The notes below the pieces were generated by a model. The model did no database searches, was not told where the DNA came from, and was given only the letters and a program-made list of their open reading frames with translations. 64,000 bases of DNA from Penium margaritaceum (taxonomy: Eukaryota > Streptophyta > Zygnematophyceae > Desmidiales > Peniaceae), in assembly GCA_023375785.1 (NCBI GenBank), contig SZWC01006719.1, positions 49,244 to 113,243 on the forward strand, given 5' to 3'. Each line of letters begins with the position of its first letter. The stretch's first letter is position 1. Shown here one piece after another: positions 45,241-54,855 of this stretch. The translations under genes were made by a program, and so were the position numbers.

Positions 45241-45941
45241 TGTTGGCCTGCGGGGTGAGTGTGCACCCCAGAGGGTCCTTAGCAGTGGCTCGTTCACACC
45301 ACCAACTGTTTTCGGAGATATTGAAACTGTGGGGGCAACTGGTTCAAAGTATGGCAAAAAACTAGTCAAAGAGTGTGGAAATAGTTTTGGCCTCGGTTGA
45401 CTGGGAATAAACTCTTGATCAAGGCTCAAAAGCAGTGGAATTTTATAGCCATTGAATCAAGCTTTCTAAAACACCAAGGCGTGCCTGGTTTGAGGCTTCC
45501 TAGCAGATTCTCTGACTTGTAAAGTGTCCCTTGGTTGGCTGTCCTTTTTCCCACCTAGGAAGGCATCCCTTCCCTCCTCTAGAAGCATTTTCCCCTTCCT
45601 AGATCCCCCAGCTTGTTTCTAGTAGGAGGGAAGGTATCAGGAAGACCAAGACACCTCTAGATGCCTTGTAGAACAAGTCATCCCTTATAGAAGGTGTGCC
45701 ACCTTCCTGGACCCTCGCCTAGCCTTCTAGAAACTCAAGGAGGAACTCTCAAGGTTGAGCTACCTTCCTGGCATCTATTTTCCACCTCCCTTGAGGCAGG
45801 GAAGAAATTCATCTCGTGGGACTTGATCCCGGGCCCCTGCCTCTAGGGGTGCAAACAATTAACCACTAAGCCACTTGGGCTTGTCTTTTGGTGTTCCTTT
45901 TTGGAGTCGCTCGTGCCATGGTGAGGAGCATCTCTCCACCA
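45241..45941 (-). repeat. Copia-2 5' LTR (701 bp)
   Basis: Ends CAGGCCAACA at 45241 and starts near 45941 with a degraded terminus (TGGTGGAGAGATGC where the other LTR has TGTTAGAGAGATGC). Similar to 40384-41006 with many substitutions, so the insertion is old. Confidence 0.88.
45811..45880 (-). promoter_or_regulatory. tRNA-like block in copia-2 5' LTR
   Basis: Minus strand AAGTGGCTTAGTGGTTAATT carries a good A box (TGGCTTAGTGG), and GGGATCAAGTCCCACGAG about 40 bp later resembles a B box. The spacing is in the range of tRNA genes and tRNA-derived SINEs. No full cloverleaf is evident. Confidence 0.5.
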
Positions 45942-45946
45942 GATGT

Positions 45947-46294
45947 TTCTCGATGCGTCGAGAAATCGAATGAAAGGCCGTGTCACTTCTGTCGTCGATT
46001 ATGAAAAATGGTCACATTTGTCACAAAGTGCAAGAAGGGTCGTCAGAGGGCAAGGGTAGTTGGCCAAACTGCCCTCGACTGGCGGTGTGAAAATCGGGTT
46101 CTCGTTCCGCTGTGGGCTATTTGGTAATGACACAAATGCCCACTCGGAAAGATGAGGAACTCGTGTACGTCTAGTACATAACACCTATGGTGTTTTGATC
46201 ACAGAGAGTATGACGAATTTGACCACTTTCCAGAAAGGATGAGAAAAATGTCGCAAACCATATTGATACATTCATAGGACAGTGTAGAAATGTA
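45947..46294. other. Intergenic spacer
   Basis: No gene seen. A perfect 8-bp dyad (TTTCTCGA, TGCG, TCGAGAAA) lies at 45946-45965. Confidence 0.6.
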
Positions 46295-46584
46295 CCCATT
46301 GTTTCGGTCGATAGATCAGCGGTGTCCATAGTTGGAAACGGAAAGACAACGGAGTCCAAAGCGGAAATCGGAAAGACGACGATGTCCATAGTCGCAAACG
46401 AAATGATTGTGGTGCCCATGTTTTTCATCTTGCAAGCAAAAACAGGCACGACTGATACATGTTTCATATATCTAACACAATTGACATGGATTTTGACTTC
46501 GAGCTTCGCCAGTCATTGCAAGCTCGCAAGAGGAATTTCGTGGCAAAACCTCCCTACGAGCTCGCGATGACCCTGCCAAACCCT

Positions 46585-46614
46585 GCATTTAAACTAGGGG
46601 GTTTGTCGTCGGCT

Positions 46615-46658
<44 letters not shown>

Positions 46659-47076
46659 GGTAAGATGCGGCGCATGCTGTGATAAGAGAAAGGGGATCTT
46701 CCTGGCTTCGTTACCGTAGGGCCCGGCAGGCGCTCGGGCTAGAAAAAAAAACCAAACCCCCTAGCGTAACTAGGGGATTTGTATGATATTGGGAGGGGGG
46801 TTGCGACATGGGGCGAAGCTGTGATAGAAGAAAGGGGACCTGCCGGGCGCCGCTATCACGGGCCCCGGCTGGTACCCGGGCAAGTAAACAAAAGAAAATC
46901 CAAACCCCCAAGTTCAACTAGGGGGTTTGTCTAATATTAGGGGGGGGGTTGCGACATACGGCGCACGCTGTAACAAAAGAAAGGGGATCTGCCGGGCAAT
47001 TAAAACAATAGAATCCAAACCCCCCGGTTCAACTAGGGGGTTTGTCAGATCATGGGGGAGGAGGGGGCATTTGCGA
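46585..47076. repeat. Four G-rich tandem units with boundary hairpins and a 42-G run
   Basis: Units start at CTAGGGGGTTTG-like blocks at about 46594, 46770, 46917 and 47034, so the spacing shrinks (about 175, 147 and 117 bp). Each has a G run, then TTGCGACAT- and GCGCA-containing sequence, then AAAGGGGATCTGCCGGGC. The first unit has 42 consecutive G at 46616-46657. Unit junctions form hairpins: 46753-46781 (arm CAAACCCCCTAG, one mismatch), 46901-46929 and 47016-47044 (arms CAAACCCCC / GGGGGTTTG). Confidence 0.8.
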
Positions 47077-47098
47077 GATGCGGCGCATGCAAACGCGC

Positions 47099-47134
47099 AA
47101 GTTTTGGAGTTCGCACTTGCGTACTCCAAAACTT
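47099..47134. other. Perfect 12-bp hairpin
   Basis: Arm AAGTTTTGGAGT at 47099-47110, 12-nt loop, arm ACTCCAAAACTT at 47123-47134. It follows directly after the last G-rich unit. Function unknown. Confidence 0.7.
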
Positions 47135-47395
47135 TCGAGAGGGTTGCTCCTGACATCAACAAGGTTAATGTCCGCACTGTCCATTTTACTCTCGAAGTTA
47201 GCGAAGTCCGACTTCAAGGGCGTGGGTACAATTGCCGTTTTCATCCGTTCTCGCTTGCACAATGAAATACATGGGCACCGCTGTCATTTTGTTTTCGACT
47301 ATGGATAGTGCCCTCTTTCCGTTTTCTACATTGGACACTGCCGTCTATCCGTTTTTGGCAACGGAAACCACCAATCTATTGAGCAAAACAATGGG

Positions 47396-49187
47396 CACTG
47401 GTGTGTTTTGAACCCTTTCTATATTGTTCGGTCGACTTCTTGACGTCGCCAAACAATTACAAAATCGCACCTTGATATTCTTGAAGTCCACGACTTTTCA
47501 CGAGAGCTCTTCCAAGCCGCTATTCACAGCGTAACCTTGCACGTGTCGCTTGACTTGAGCGCCAAAGACCCAACATAAGCCTCACTGTGATTATCTTCAT
47601 TGTATGTATGTTCTCGACTAAGCTGACACTTGTCATGGAAGTACACTTGCTACTTAATACATATGATCCATTTGGGCCAAGTCATTGAATCGTCTACTGT
47701 TTTGCACCTTTTCCTTGGAACCATCTAGGTTCCGCTTGGCATAACATGCAAAGCTCGCCGTTAGGACGACGTACAAGATGAAAGGTTCATGAAAGGTCGG
47801 ACGTTTCAAGTCAAGACGCGCTTCACCCACAAATTAATCATGTAGTCATCGTTAGTAGTCACACCTCCGACACGTAATATGGGGCACGGCTGGTAAACGT
47901 TGGAAATCGTTGTTAGCGTTGAATACTTTTGATGCGGTTGGATGTTGGAATGGTTTGTTGAAACATTGATGTTCCCACGTGTTTCCGCCAGTTTTGAAGT
48001 TTTCTACAAATTTAGACGTGTTTGCATTGTGTACCGATGCACATGCACAAAGGAATGTCTTTTGTGCTAGTGGGACATCATTCGCTACCTCTGATTCTAC
48101 GGTCGACATGACACTAGTTTAATGATTGCCAAACTACAGTCCATGAAGCATGCCCCCATGGATGGCTATTTGTCTAGGCAAAGCCCAACAATTGTTGGGC
48201 AATTGTTGGAGCGAGGGTGGCTCTGCCAGGCGACAGCATTCGAGCGAGCGAAGGCCTGTGAACGCCACCCGTCCATATGAAAATGGAACGCCGCCCCTGC
48301 CACTCAACCCCTAACCATAGTGTCAGTTGACGTCACTGCCACTTAAGGGAGGAAGCCTTTTACCATCCCTCGCGCCATCTCATCTGCTCGCTTCCTGACT
48401 TACTGGTCACGGTGTGGGTCGGGACTGGGAATGCGTGAGTGGGAACTGAGAAAATACGTGGAAGCTTCCTAGCAACGCAGCCGCTGACTAGGCGTCAGTG
48501 CCTGATCAGACGGTGTCGACAGTCACAGGTCGTACACACTACGGCACGGGTTTGGCTAGGAGACACAAGGCAAAGTGTCAGAATGCTTCAATACAGCATA
48601 TGCAGAGAGAGATGACAAATGACAGGTCCAAGGCATAAGTACCTGCCGCGGCGCACGGCGGGTGTCGCACGCGACGGTCCAAGAGCTGTCCTAAAACCGG
48701 TCCAAAACCATTGTTTTGGCCGTAACTCTGCGCACACATGTCAGAATGCTACGCCGTCTGAACCTAGACGTGAAGAATCAAAAGACGGACGTTACATTTG
48801 GCTACATGCATGCATCCATTGACAGAAAGTGAGCATACAATGCAAAAACATGAAAATAGGCCTCATGGCCAGTCTGCCGAAAGACGCCTGCAAGATGTAG
48901 AAGACACAGCAGAGAGTCCAGGTGGCATCTGGGGCTCTGGTGCAGTGGTCGGCCAGCTCCAAGCTGGTAGTCCGCCGCCTGTCGTCGCGCCGGTGTCACC
49001 AGGGCCGCCCGCCTCAGGGATCTGCATGAGTATGGACACGACCGAGTGGTCACGGCAAACTGTACAAGAACGGCACAAAGCACAACACTCCCCCATGACC
49101 CGATGGTACGCATGTCTATACGCGTGCAGCACTGGTACGAACACAATAGTGAGTGACACAAACAGATGAGACGCAGACGCACATCCC
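47396..49187. other. Intergenic, possibly including the copia-3 3' LTR
   Basis: No gene recognised. A minus-strand frame at 47852-48109 encodes 85 residues of ordinary composition without a motif I know. A perfect 18-bp palindrome, GCCCAACAATTGTTGGGC, is at 48183-48200. The part just left of copia-3 starts TGTGGGATGTG on the minus strand (49188), which could be the start of a 3' LTR, but I found no matching 5' LTR. Confidence 0.45.
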
Positions 49188-49191
49188 ACAC

Positions 49192-51132
49192 TCAACCACT
49201 CTCACGCACGGGGCGAAGCCCAACAGAACGAATGGCCACTAGGAACTTTCCGCGAGCAAGTGCCTTCGTCAACAAATCAGCACGCTGCATGTCAGTACCA
49301 ACCCACATGATGGAAATCACGCGTCGCTCCACCAAATCACGAACGAAGTGATGCTCAACCGCAATGTGCTTTGTGCGAGCATGAAAAACACCAGAGTTCT
49401 CCGCAATGGCGAGAGCACTCTGGTTGTCGCAACACAGCACAATGGCGGGTACTGACTGCCCAAGCTCAAGAAACAAGCGATGCAGCCATACTGCCTCAAC
49501 AGCCCATGCGCCCAAAGCAACATACTCTGCCTCTGACGAGCTACGTGCAATGCAGCCCTGCTTCCCGCTTCGCCAAGACAAAGCAGTACCACCTAGCAGA
49601 AACACGTAGCCAGTACGACTGCGCCCATCAGGACTCCAAGCCCAGTCACTGTCAGTGTAGCCGTCAAGGACCACCAAACACTGCCGACGAAAGCAGAGTC
49701 CGAGGTACGGCGTGGAGACCACGTACCGTACCACTCGCACAGTCGCGTGAAGGGCTCTCGCACATGGAGCCTGCGAGAACTGAGCGAGGAGGTTGACGGT
49801 GAACGCGATGTCAGGACGCGTGGTGGTGGCCAGGTACATCAGAGATCCGATGAGACAAAGGTACAAGGTCACGTCCACTGTCTCCCCCAACTGTGTAGGA
49901 TCGTCCATGTACAGGTCAAATTGCCCATCGGGTGTAAGAGGTGTGGAAGCGGATGGCACTGCACCAAGGAGATCGCTGAAGCACTCCCTTATGACTTGTG
50001 CATATCGGGCCTGATGCAGCAACAGTGTCCGATGTCTGCGATCTCGCACGATCTCCATACCGAGAAACACCGATGCAGGACCGAGGTCCTTCATCCTGTA
50101 GGCAGTCTGCAGGACAGCCTTGGCCTCCTTCACGGCCTCCAGGGACGGAGACACAATTAGGAGGTCATCAACATAGACCCGGATGGCGGTGAACCGCTCG
50201 GGTGTCGGTAGGTTGAAGAGCGAGGGGTCTGCCTCGCTCTGTATGTATCCTGCGCGAGTCAAAGTGCCAGTGATCTCCCAGTTCCAACACCGTGGAGACT
50301 GCTTGAGGCCGTACAAGGACTTGCGCAAGCGCCAGACCTTGTCACCGTCCTCAAAACCTGGTGGCTGAGCCACGTAAATCTCCTCATCCAGAGAGCCATG
50401 GAGGAACGCATTGTTCACATCCATCTGGTGTAGTTCCCAATCATGCTGAGCCACTACACCGAACAGAGCTCGAGCTGAGGTCATGCAGCCGACAGGGGCA
50501 AAGGTGTCAGTGTAATCGACTCCCTCAATCTGAGAGTACCCCTTGACAACCAAGCGGGCATTGTAGCGTTCCAGTGAGCCATCCAGCTTCACCTTCTTGC
50601 GAAAGACCCACTTGACCTGAATCGCCTTCCTCCCATGGGGAAGGTCGACAAGCTCATAGACTCTGTGCTCCCGGATAGCGCGAAGCTCATCCTCGCAAGC
50701 AGCTCGCCAGGCATCGGCATCCTCCGATGAGAGAGCCTCCATCAATGTGCCAAGGTCAGGTGCCATAGAGGGGGAACTCTGCGTGGCGAGTGCACACGCC
50801 TCAGTGTCGGGCCTGACGGCCACGAGATCAGCTATTGCGTCACAGGCGATATGGAACTCGCGAGTGACCAGGTCGTGCCCTACAGGGCACGCTAGATGTA
50901 CCTCTGAAAGCTCGGTGCGGGCACTTAGGCCTAAGGCCTTTGTGCCTGGATCACCGCTCGCGATGCTACGAGTGGAACGCCTGGGTCCGGGACCCGACGC
51001 TCGCTGAGCTGCGGAGTTTAGTGGTCGAAGGGGGCCACCGGGCTCACGGGAGTAACCGGAGGTCGAGGGGCGCACCTCAGGCTCAGGGACAGGTACGAAC
51101 AGAGGAACGGGCACGACCACAGCTGGTGAGGG
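49192..51132 (-). CDS. Copia-3 reverse transcriptase and RNase H
   Basis: An open stretch of more than 640 codons ending in TGA at 49192. RT motifs in order: EDADAWRAACEDELRAIREH, QVKWVFRKKVKLDGSLERYN, HQMDVNNAFLHGSLDEEIYV, SLYGLKQSPRCWN, RVYVDDLLIVSPS (catalytic YVDD intact), MKDLGPASVFLGMEIVRD. RNase H has its Asp (GYTDSDWAW), Glu (SSSEAEYVAL) and Asp (CCDNQSALAIAE) all intact, and the tail FHARTKHIAVEHHFVRDLVE. The stretch is separated from the upstream part of pol by one amber codon at 51133-51135 and has no natural ATG at its start, so it is the 3' part of a polyprotein, not an independent gene. It is the best preserved enzyme in the window. Confidence 0.88.
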   Translation of the reverse strand, partial: PSPAVVVPVPLFVPVPEPEVRPSTSGYSREPGGPLRPLNSAAQRASGPGPRRSTRSIASGDPGTKALGLSARTELSEVHLACPVGHDLVTREFHIACDAIADLVAVRPDTEACALATQSSPSMAPDLGTLMEALSSEDADAWRAACEDELRAIREHRVYELVDLPHGRKAIQVKWVFRKKVKLDGSLERYNARLVVKGYSQIEGVDYTDTFAPVGCMTSARALFGVVAQHDWELHQMDVNNAFLHGSLDEEIYVAQPPGFEDGDKVWRLRKSLYGLKQSPRCWNWEITGTLTRAGYIQSEADPSLFNLPTPERFTAIRVYVDDLLIVSPSLEAVKEAKAVLQTAYRMKDLGPASVFLGMEIVRDRRHRTLLLHQARYAQVIRECFSDLLGAVPSASTPLTPDGQFDLYMDDPTQLGETVDVTLYLCLIGSLMYLATTTRPDIAFTVNLLAQFSQAPCARALHATVRVVRYVVSTPYLGLCFRRQCLVVLDGYTDSDWAWSPDGRSRTGYVFLLGGTALSWRSGKQGCIARSSSEAEYVALGAWAVEAVWLHRLFLELGQSVPAIVLCCDNQSALAIAENSGVFHARTKHIAVEHHFVRDLVERRVISIMWVGTDMQRADLLTKALARGKFLVAIRSVGLRPVRESG

Positions 51133-51777
51133 CTAAGACGAGGCAGCCGGAGATGCCGAGCGAGGAGATGAGTGTGTGGGAGACACGGGGCTGGGTGTGA
51201 CAGCAGGCAAGGCTGGTCCGGACACTGAGGCGGGGGTGTCAACCAACGTAGGAACTGGAGTGGGCAAGACTGGGTCAGACGCAGGAGTAGGAGTGCCGGC
51301 AGACACAGGTGATGGTGTAGGAGGAGACGTGAGATAAGAGGTACCTGTGGGGTGTGAAACAGGCTGTACAGGCGAGATCTCTGGACCCACGGCAATGATA
51401 GCCGGATCATCAAGGGATGGAGATCGAGAGGGGGCTCGAGCGGAAACATCAGCCGGACGAGGGATGGTCACTGGCGTAGAAGTCTCCCCCATCCGCCGAG
51501 AACCCTCACAGGAAGGGACATGGGCTGCGGAGAGGGATGTGATCAAAATCAGGTCACGATACGTGAGTGACTCAAAAAACAGCGCGTCACGGGACTCAAT
51601 GACGCGACGGCGAGTGGGGTCCCAAAAACGCCAGGCCTTCGACCGCGGGGAGATGCCAATGAAGGCACACAGGCGACCCCGAGGGGAGACCTTGGACGCC
51701 TGCTGGTCCTCGGTGTACCACACGGAGGCTAGGGATCCCCAGACGTGAGCGAGACAAAGGTCAGCACGGTGGCCAAA
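51133..51777 (-). pseudogene. Copia-3 linker between integrase and RT
   Basis: Frame 51133-51723, same phase as the regions on both sides. It opens with the integrase C-terminal part (WYTEDQQASKVSPRGRLCAF, SKAWRFWDPTRRRVIESRDA, the usual copia IN end), then a long Pro/Ser/Thr-rich linker before RT. Amber stops bound it at 51778-51780 and 51133-51135. Without those the frame would be continuous. Confidence 0.8.
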
Positions 51778-52644
51778 CTAGAGCTCGTACGGTGTAACAT
51801 GGTCCGGAAGTGGACCATGCGGGAGGCGGTTCCAGACCCAAGTCATGTAGGCGAAGCCCTCAAAGGCGAAAGACTCCGGGAGACCGCACTCAGACCGCAT
51901 GGCGCAAACCGCATCCTCAATGGTGCGGTTCAAGCGCTCAGATACACCGTTCTGTTGTGGAGTAGCAGGAGCGGAGACCTGGTGAAAAATCCGGTGCTCA
52001 GCAAAGAAGGAGTCCATCTCGCCAAGGAACTCGCGTCCGCAATCCGAGCGAAAAGTATGTAGCGTGTGGCGAGATTGACGCTCAGCCATCACGAGCCAGA
52101 GCCAAACCGCAAGGGCGGCATCACTCTTCTCACGCAGACTGTAGACCCACTGCATACGGGTGAAGTCATCAGTTAGCGTCAGAACATACCGGCCCCTCTT
52201 GACCAGGGACTCGACCGGGAGAGGACCGAGAAGGTCCGAGTGGACCAACTCGAGAGGCCTAAGCGCTCGGGAACGCGAGTCAGGGTAGGTGCACCGGTGC
52301 ATCTTCCCCTGAGCGCAAAAAAGACAGTCGGTCTTGGGTGGCTTCTCGAAAGAAGCCACGTCAAGACCAAGAGCAGGCTGTGTCCGAATGAGCTTCGACA
52401 CAGTGTCGGAGCCCACGTGACACAGACGACGATGAAGGAAATGCCGGTGTTCCGAGGATAGAACACCAGTGACAAAAACGCGACCGGATGAGGATGGAGA
52501 GCAAAGGGAGGAGGGCTGAGCGATACGATACAAATCATCTATGATTGAAGCACGCAAGACAATGCTACGGGTGTCAGTAGCAGTCATAGTCGCTGAATCA
52601 CCGATGTGCTCCACAGAGAGACCCATCAGAGTGCAGGCACACAC
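51778..52644 (-). CDS. Copia-3 integrase core
   Basis: A 288-codon open stretch. It includes the GAG-pre-integrase zinc site (HRRLCHVGSDTV, CLFCAQGKMHRC) and an intact catalytic triad: Asp in LELVHSDLLGPL, Asp in FRSDCGREFLGE and Glu in NGVSERLNRTIEDA. It ends at an amber codon (51778-51780) after DHVTPYEL, where related integrases have Trp. It is part of the Pol polyprotein; the upstream protease is in another frame from about 52640. Confidence 0.85.
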   Translation of the reverse strand: MCACTLMGLSVEHIGDSATMTATDTRSIVLRASIIDDLYRIAQPSSLCSPSSSGRVFVTGVLSSEHRHFLHRRLCHVGSDTVSKLIRTQPALGLDVASFEKPPKTDCLFCAQGKMHRCTYPDSRSRALRPLELVHSDLLGPLPVESLVKRGRYVLTLTDDFTRMQWVYSLREKSDAALAVWLWLVMAERQSRHTLHTFRSDCGREFLGEMDSFFAEHRIFHQVSAPATPQQNGVSERLNRTIEDAVCAMRSECGLPESFAFEGFAYMTWVWNRLPHGPLPDHVTPYEL

Positions 52645-53402
52645 AGAGAGCTGAGCTCAAGATCAGGCACAAACAACACGTCAGAAAGATACAAGGGGCC
52701 AGACGGACCGTTGAAGCATACAACCCCCACACCATGGACTGGCAAGGACTGACCAGAGCCTGTACGAACAGAACGGACAGTCGTGACAGAACCAAGTACG
52801 ACAAAGTCACTACGACGGCACGTCATGTGATGGGTGGCCCCTGAATCGATGATCCAAGTGCCACTGGAGTCACGACTGGTGGACGTCACTGTACAACGAG
52901 CAATGGAACACTCGGCATCAGAGGGACGCTGAGCCGACAGTGGGGCGGAACGACGTACATCACGAAGATGAGACTCATGAATCCAGTCACTACAGTCAGG
53001 CCCATCATCATCACATGCTGACTGTGCTCCCCCACATGCATCATTACGAGCCACGGGAACGAACAAATAAGCAGTTTGTGAACCACCTGACGATGACAAC
53101 ACGCTCGCACCTCCTTGAAAGCGAAGCGCCAGAAGGTGACGAAGCTCGGCGATGGTGCGGTCACGTGGGTCCGGATCGTTGCTGCTCGCCAGTGTGGACG
53201 TAGGAACGGCTGCAGTCGTGGCTGCCGCACGTTGCGAGGAGGGTGCGGGGGACGCGCCGGACGTGGAACAAAGAGCATGAGCAGCCTGAAGTCCACGGGT
53301 GATCCGCGCCCAGTCAAGCGGCTGCTGGCACTCGGTGTAGCGATGGGCGCCTCCACAGTTGTAGCAGTGCACAAAACGGCCACTGCTACCACTGGATGAC
53401 AA
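52626..53402 (-). pseudogene. Copia-3 zinc knuckle and protease
   Basis: The 258-codon frame holds a CCHC knuckle (CYNCGGAHRYTEC, about 53340-53375), a long linker, then the protease with active site TWIIDSGATHHMTCRRSDF and the hydrophobic LSDVLFVPDLELSSL. All active-site residues are intact. An amber codon at 53403-53405 (after GSGQQ) separates it from the upstream Gag frame, and a TGA at 52626-52628 follows a one-base frame change into integrase. Confidence 0.85.
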
Positions 53403-54785
53403 CTACTGCTGACCTGATCCACGCTTCTTATTCTTCTTCTTCCCCTGGGCAACTTCTGCAATACCCTGTGTCTGCGTGGGTGTAGACGGGGTCGAAGAGG
53501 AGGAGGAAGATGAGGTGGTCATGGTGGAGGTGGATGAGGGTGACTGCAGGAGAGAAGATGGTGGTGATGCCACGACTGCTGTAGTGAGGGAGGTCTCCTG
53601 ATGCGCTATTGCTGCCTCACGAGCTGAAGTCACCTGGAGGAAAAGCTGATGCGCCCAAGGAAGCAGCTGCAGAGTGGCTGAGAAAGGCTCGAGGATAGCG
53701 TCGCTGTACCATGTGAAGATGTCGGTGTACTCAAAGTGAACACCGAGCATGATCGTTCGAAGCGCCCATAGCTGTGTGCCTCCTGAGGTCCCCAGACGTG
53801 TGTAGATACGCATAGCGCATTGCGAGTAATCCGCTGCAGACTTCGCAGGCCCCTGGCGAAGCGAATGGAAAGCACAAATGTGTGACGCACGAGTGGCGTG
53901 CGTCTCTGCGGCCAGCAGGGATAACGCCAGATCCTAGCCTCCATGGGGATTGGCGCCGGTGCCTGTGCCAGTCTCGTCAAGGAAGGGGCGGAAGTCGACG
54001 GCAGTCTCGCGTGGCATGGCGTAGAGAAGTCCGCGCATGGCCCGGGCTGCTGTCAGTGCCTATGCTGGGTCTGTGGACTGGTACGGGCTGTGGTAGTAAG
54101 GCCACACTCCCTCAGATGTAGCCCACACCTGAAACAGGATCTCCCATCAGTCGAAACCATCCTCGCTGATGTACCGTGGAGGTGGTGCCTCAAAGTCCTT
54201 AGGTTGCTGCTCCGTGTGGAGAGCAACCGTAGGCTGAGGAGGACGAGAGATGGGGAAAACTCCTGGGGGAGGGTGATCGCCAGGGTAGTCAGGTGATGAT
54301 CGTATCGGGGTAACCGGTGGAGGTCAGATACCCGTCTGCAGCTGACGGAGGCGCTCCTAGAGAACTCGAATCTCATGCTCCTAGGAATCATCCGTGATGC
54401 CTGGCATGAATGGCTCATCGTGTAGTAGCTCATCATCAAGGAGGTCAGCAGGTGGTGGGTCAGGTGGAACGCCTGTCACGGGTGCCTGGACCGAATGTTG
54501 GGTAGAGACCGCAACTCCGGCAGCTCCCTCAAAAATCCGCGGAGGGGCCGTGGACTGAGCGCGCAGAAGCTCACTCAGCGTGCGGATAGCGTCAGTGTGC
54601 TCTCTCTGGAGACAACGCATCTCATTCTGCTGGTTGCGCAGGTCCTCAATGGCCTCCGAGCGTGGACTTAGTACGCCAGACGAGGAGGAGGAGGGATTGC
54701 CTGGTCCCTTCTCCTTGCTGTCGGACAGGCTCATGTCGTCGCTCAGTATAGGGCGACGAATGAAGTTTGTCGGATTTAAAAGCAT
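53403..54785 (-). pseudogene. Copia-3 gag
   Basis: Starts at the ATG at 54785 (MLLNPTNFIRRPILSDDMSL). The N-terminal part has a Ser-rich segment and a likely coiled coil (EAIEDLRNQQNEMRCLQREH). The same phase continues to 53403 but with amber codons at 54381-54383 and 54357-54359 and further TGA/TAG codons before about 53815. The last 137 codons (53403-53813) are open and end in a Ser/Thr tract and a basic patch (GKKKNKKRGSG) just ahead of the zinc knuckle. No other domain is recognised; identity as Gag rests on position and the knuckle. Confidence 0.75.
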
Positions 54786-54813
54786 CAGCGTTTCTTGAGG
54801 AGTTGAAACGCTG
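54786..54813. other. Perfect 9-bp hairpin next to the copia-3 gag start
   Basis: Arm CAGCGTTTC at 54786-54794, 10-nt loop, arm GAAACGCTG at 54805-54813. It lies directly upstream of the copia-3 Gag ATG in its leader. Confidence 0.55.
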
Positions 54814-54855
54814 GCAACTTTTTACTGTCCGGCCAAAAAATTGACAAAGTATGGT

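Larger units (their letters stand above)
40384..45941 (-). mobile_element. Copia-2: Ty1/copia element with both LTRs
   Basis: Reads right to left: 5' LTR (45941-45241), primer site, gag (from 45174), protease, integrase, RT, RNase H, polypurine tract (41007-41019, minus-strand AAGGTGGAGAT), 3' LTR (41006-40384). Flanking pentamers AATGT (40379-40383) and GATGT (45942-45946) match in 4 of 5 bases and may be the target duplication. It may sit inside the gypsy-3 LTR. ORFs are broken in many places. Confidence 0.88.
46295..47395. mobile_element. Candidate foldback element: 143-bp inverted repeats around G-rich tandem repeats
   Basis: The arm 46295-46437 and the reverse complement of 47253-47395 align end to end at equal length (143 bp), from CCCATTGTTT through GGTGCCCATG to TTGCAAGC / TGTGCAAGC. 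I estimate roughly 75-80% identity by eye. Each arm has short internal repeats (GTCCATAGT, AACGGAAAGA). The interior has four G-rich tandem units. No transposase is present, and I found no clear target duplication, so the element type is uncertain. Confidence 0.55.
49192..54785 (-). mobile_element. Copia-3: relatively well preserved Ty1/copia element
   Basis: Minus strand, in order: gag (from 54785), zinc knuckle, protease, integrase, RT and RNase H, ending at 49192. From 54785 down to 52629 one frame is held, and from 52644 down to 49192 a second frame is held; within each, only stop codons (mostly amber) interrupt. There is one frame change near 52626-52644. The LTRs are not identified: the left side may start at 49188 and the right side is disturbed by a duplication around the N at 55344. 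Confidence 0.85.
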
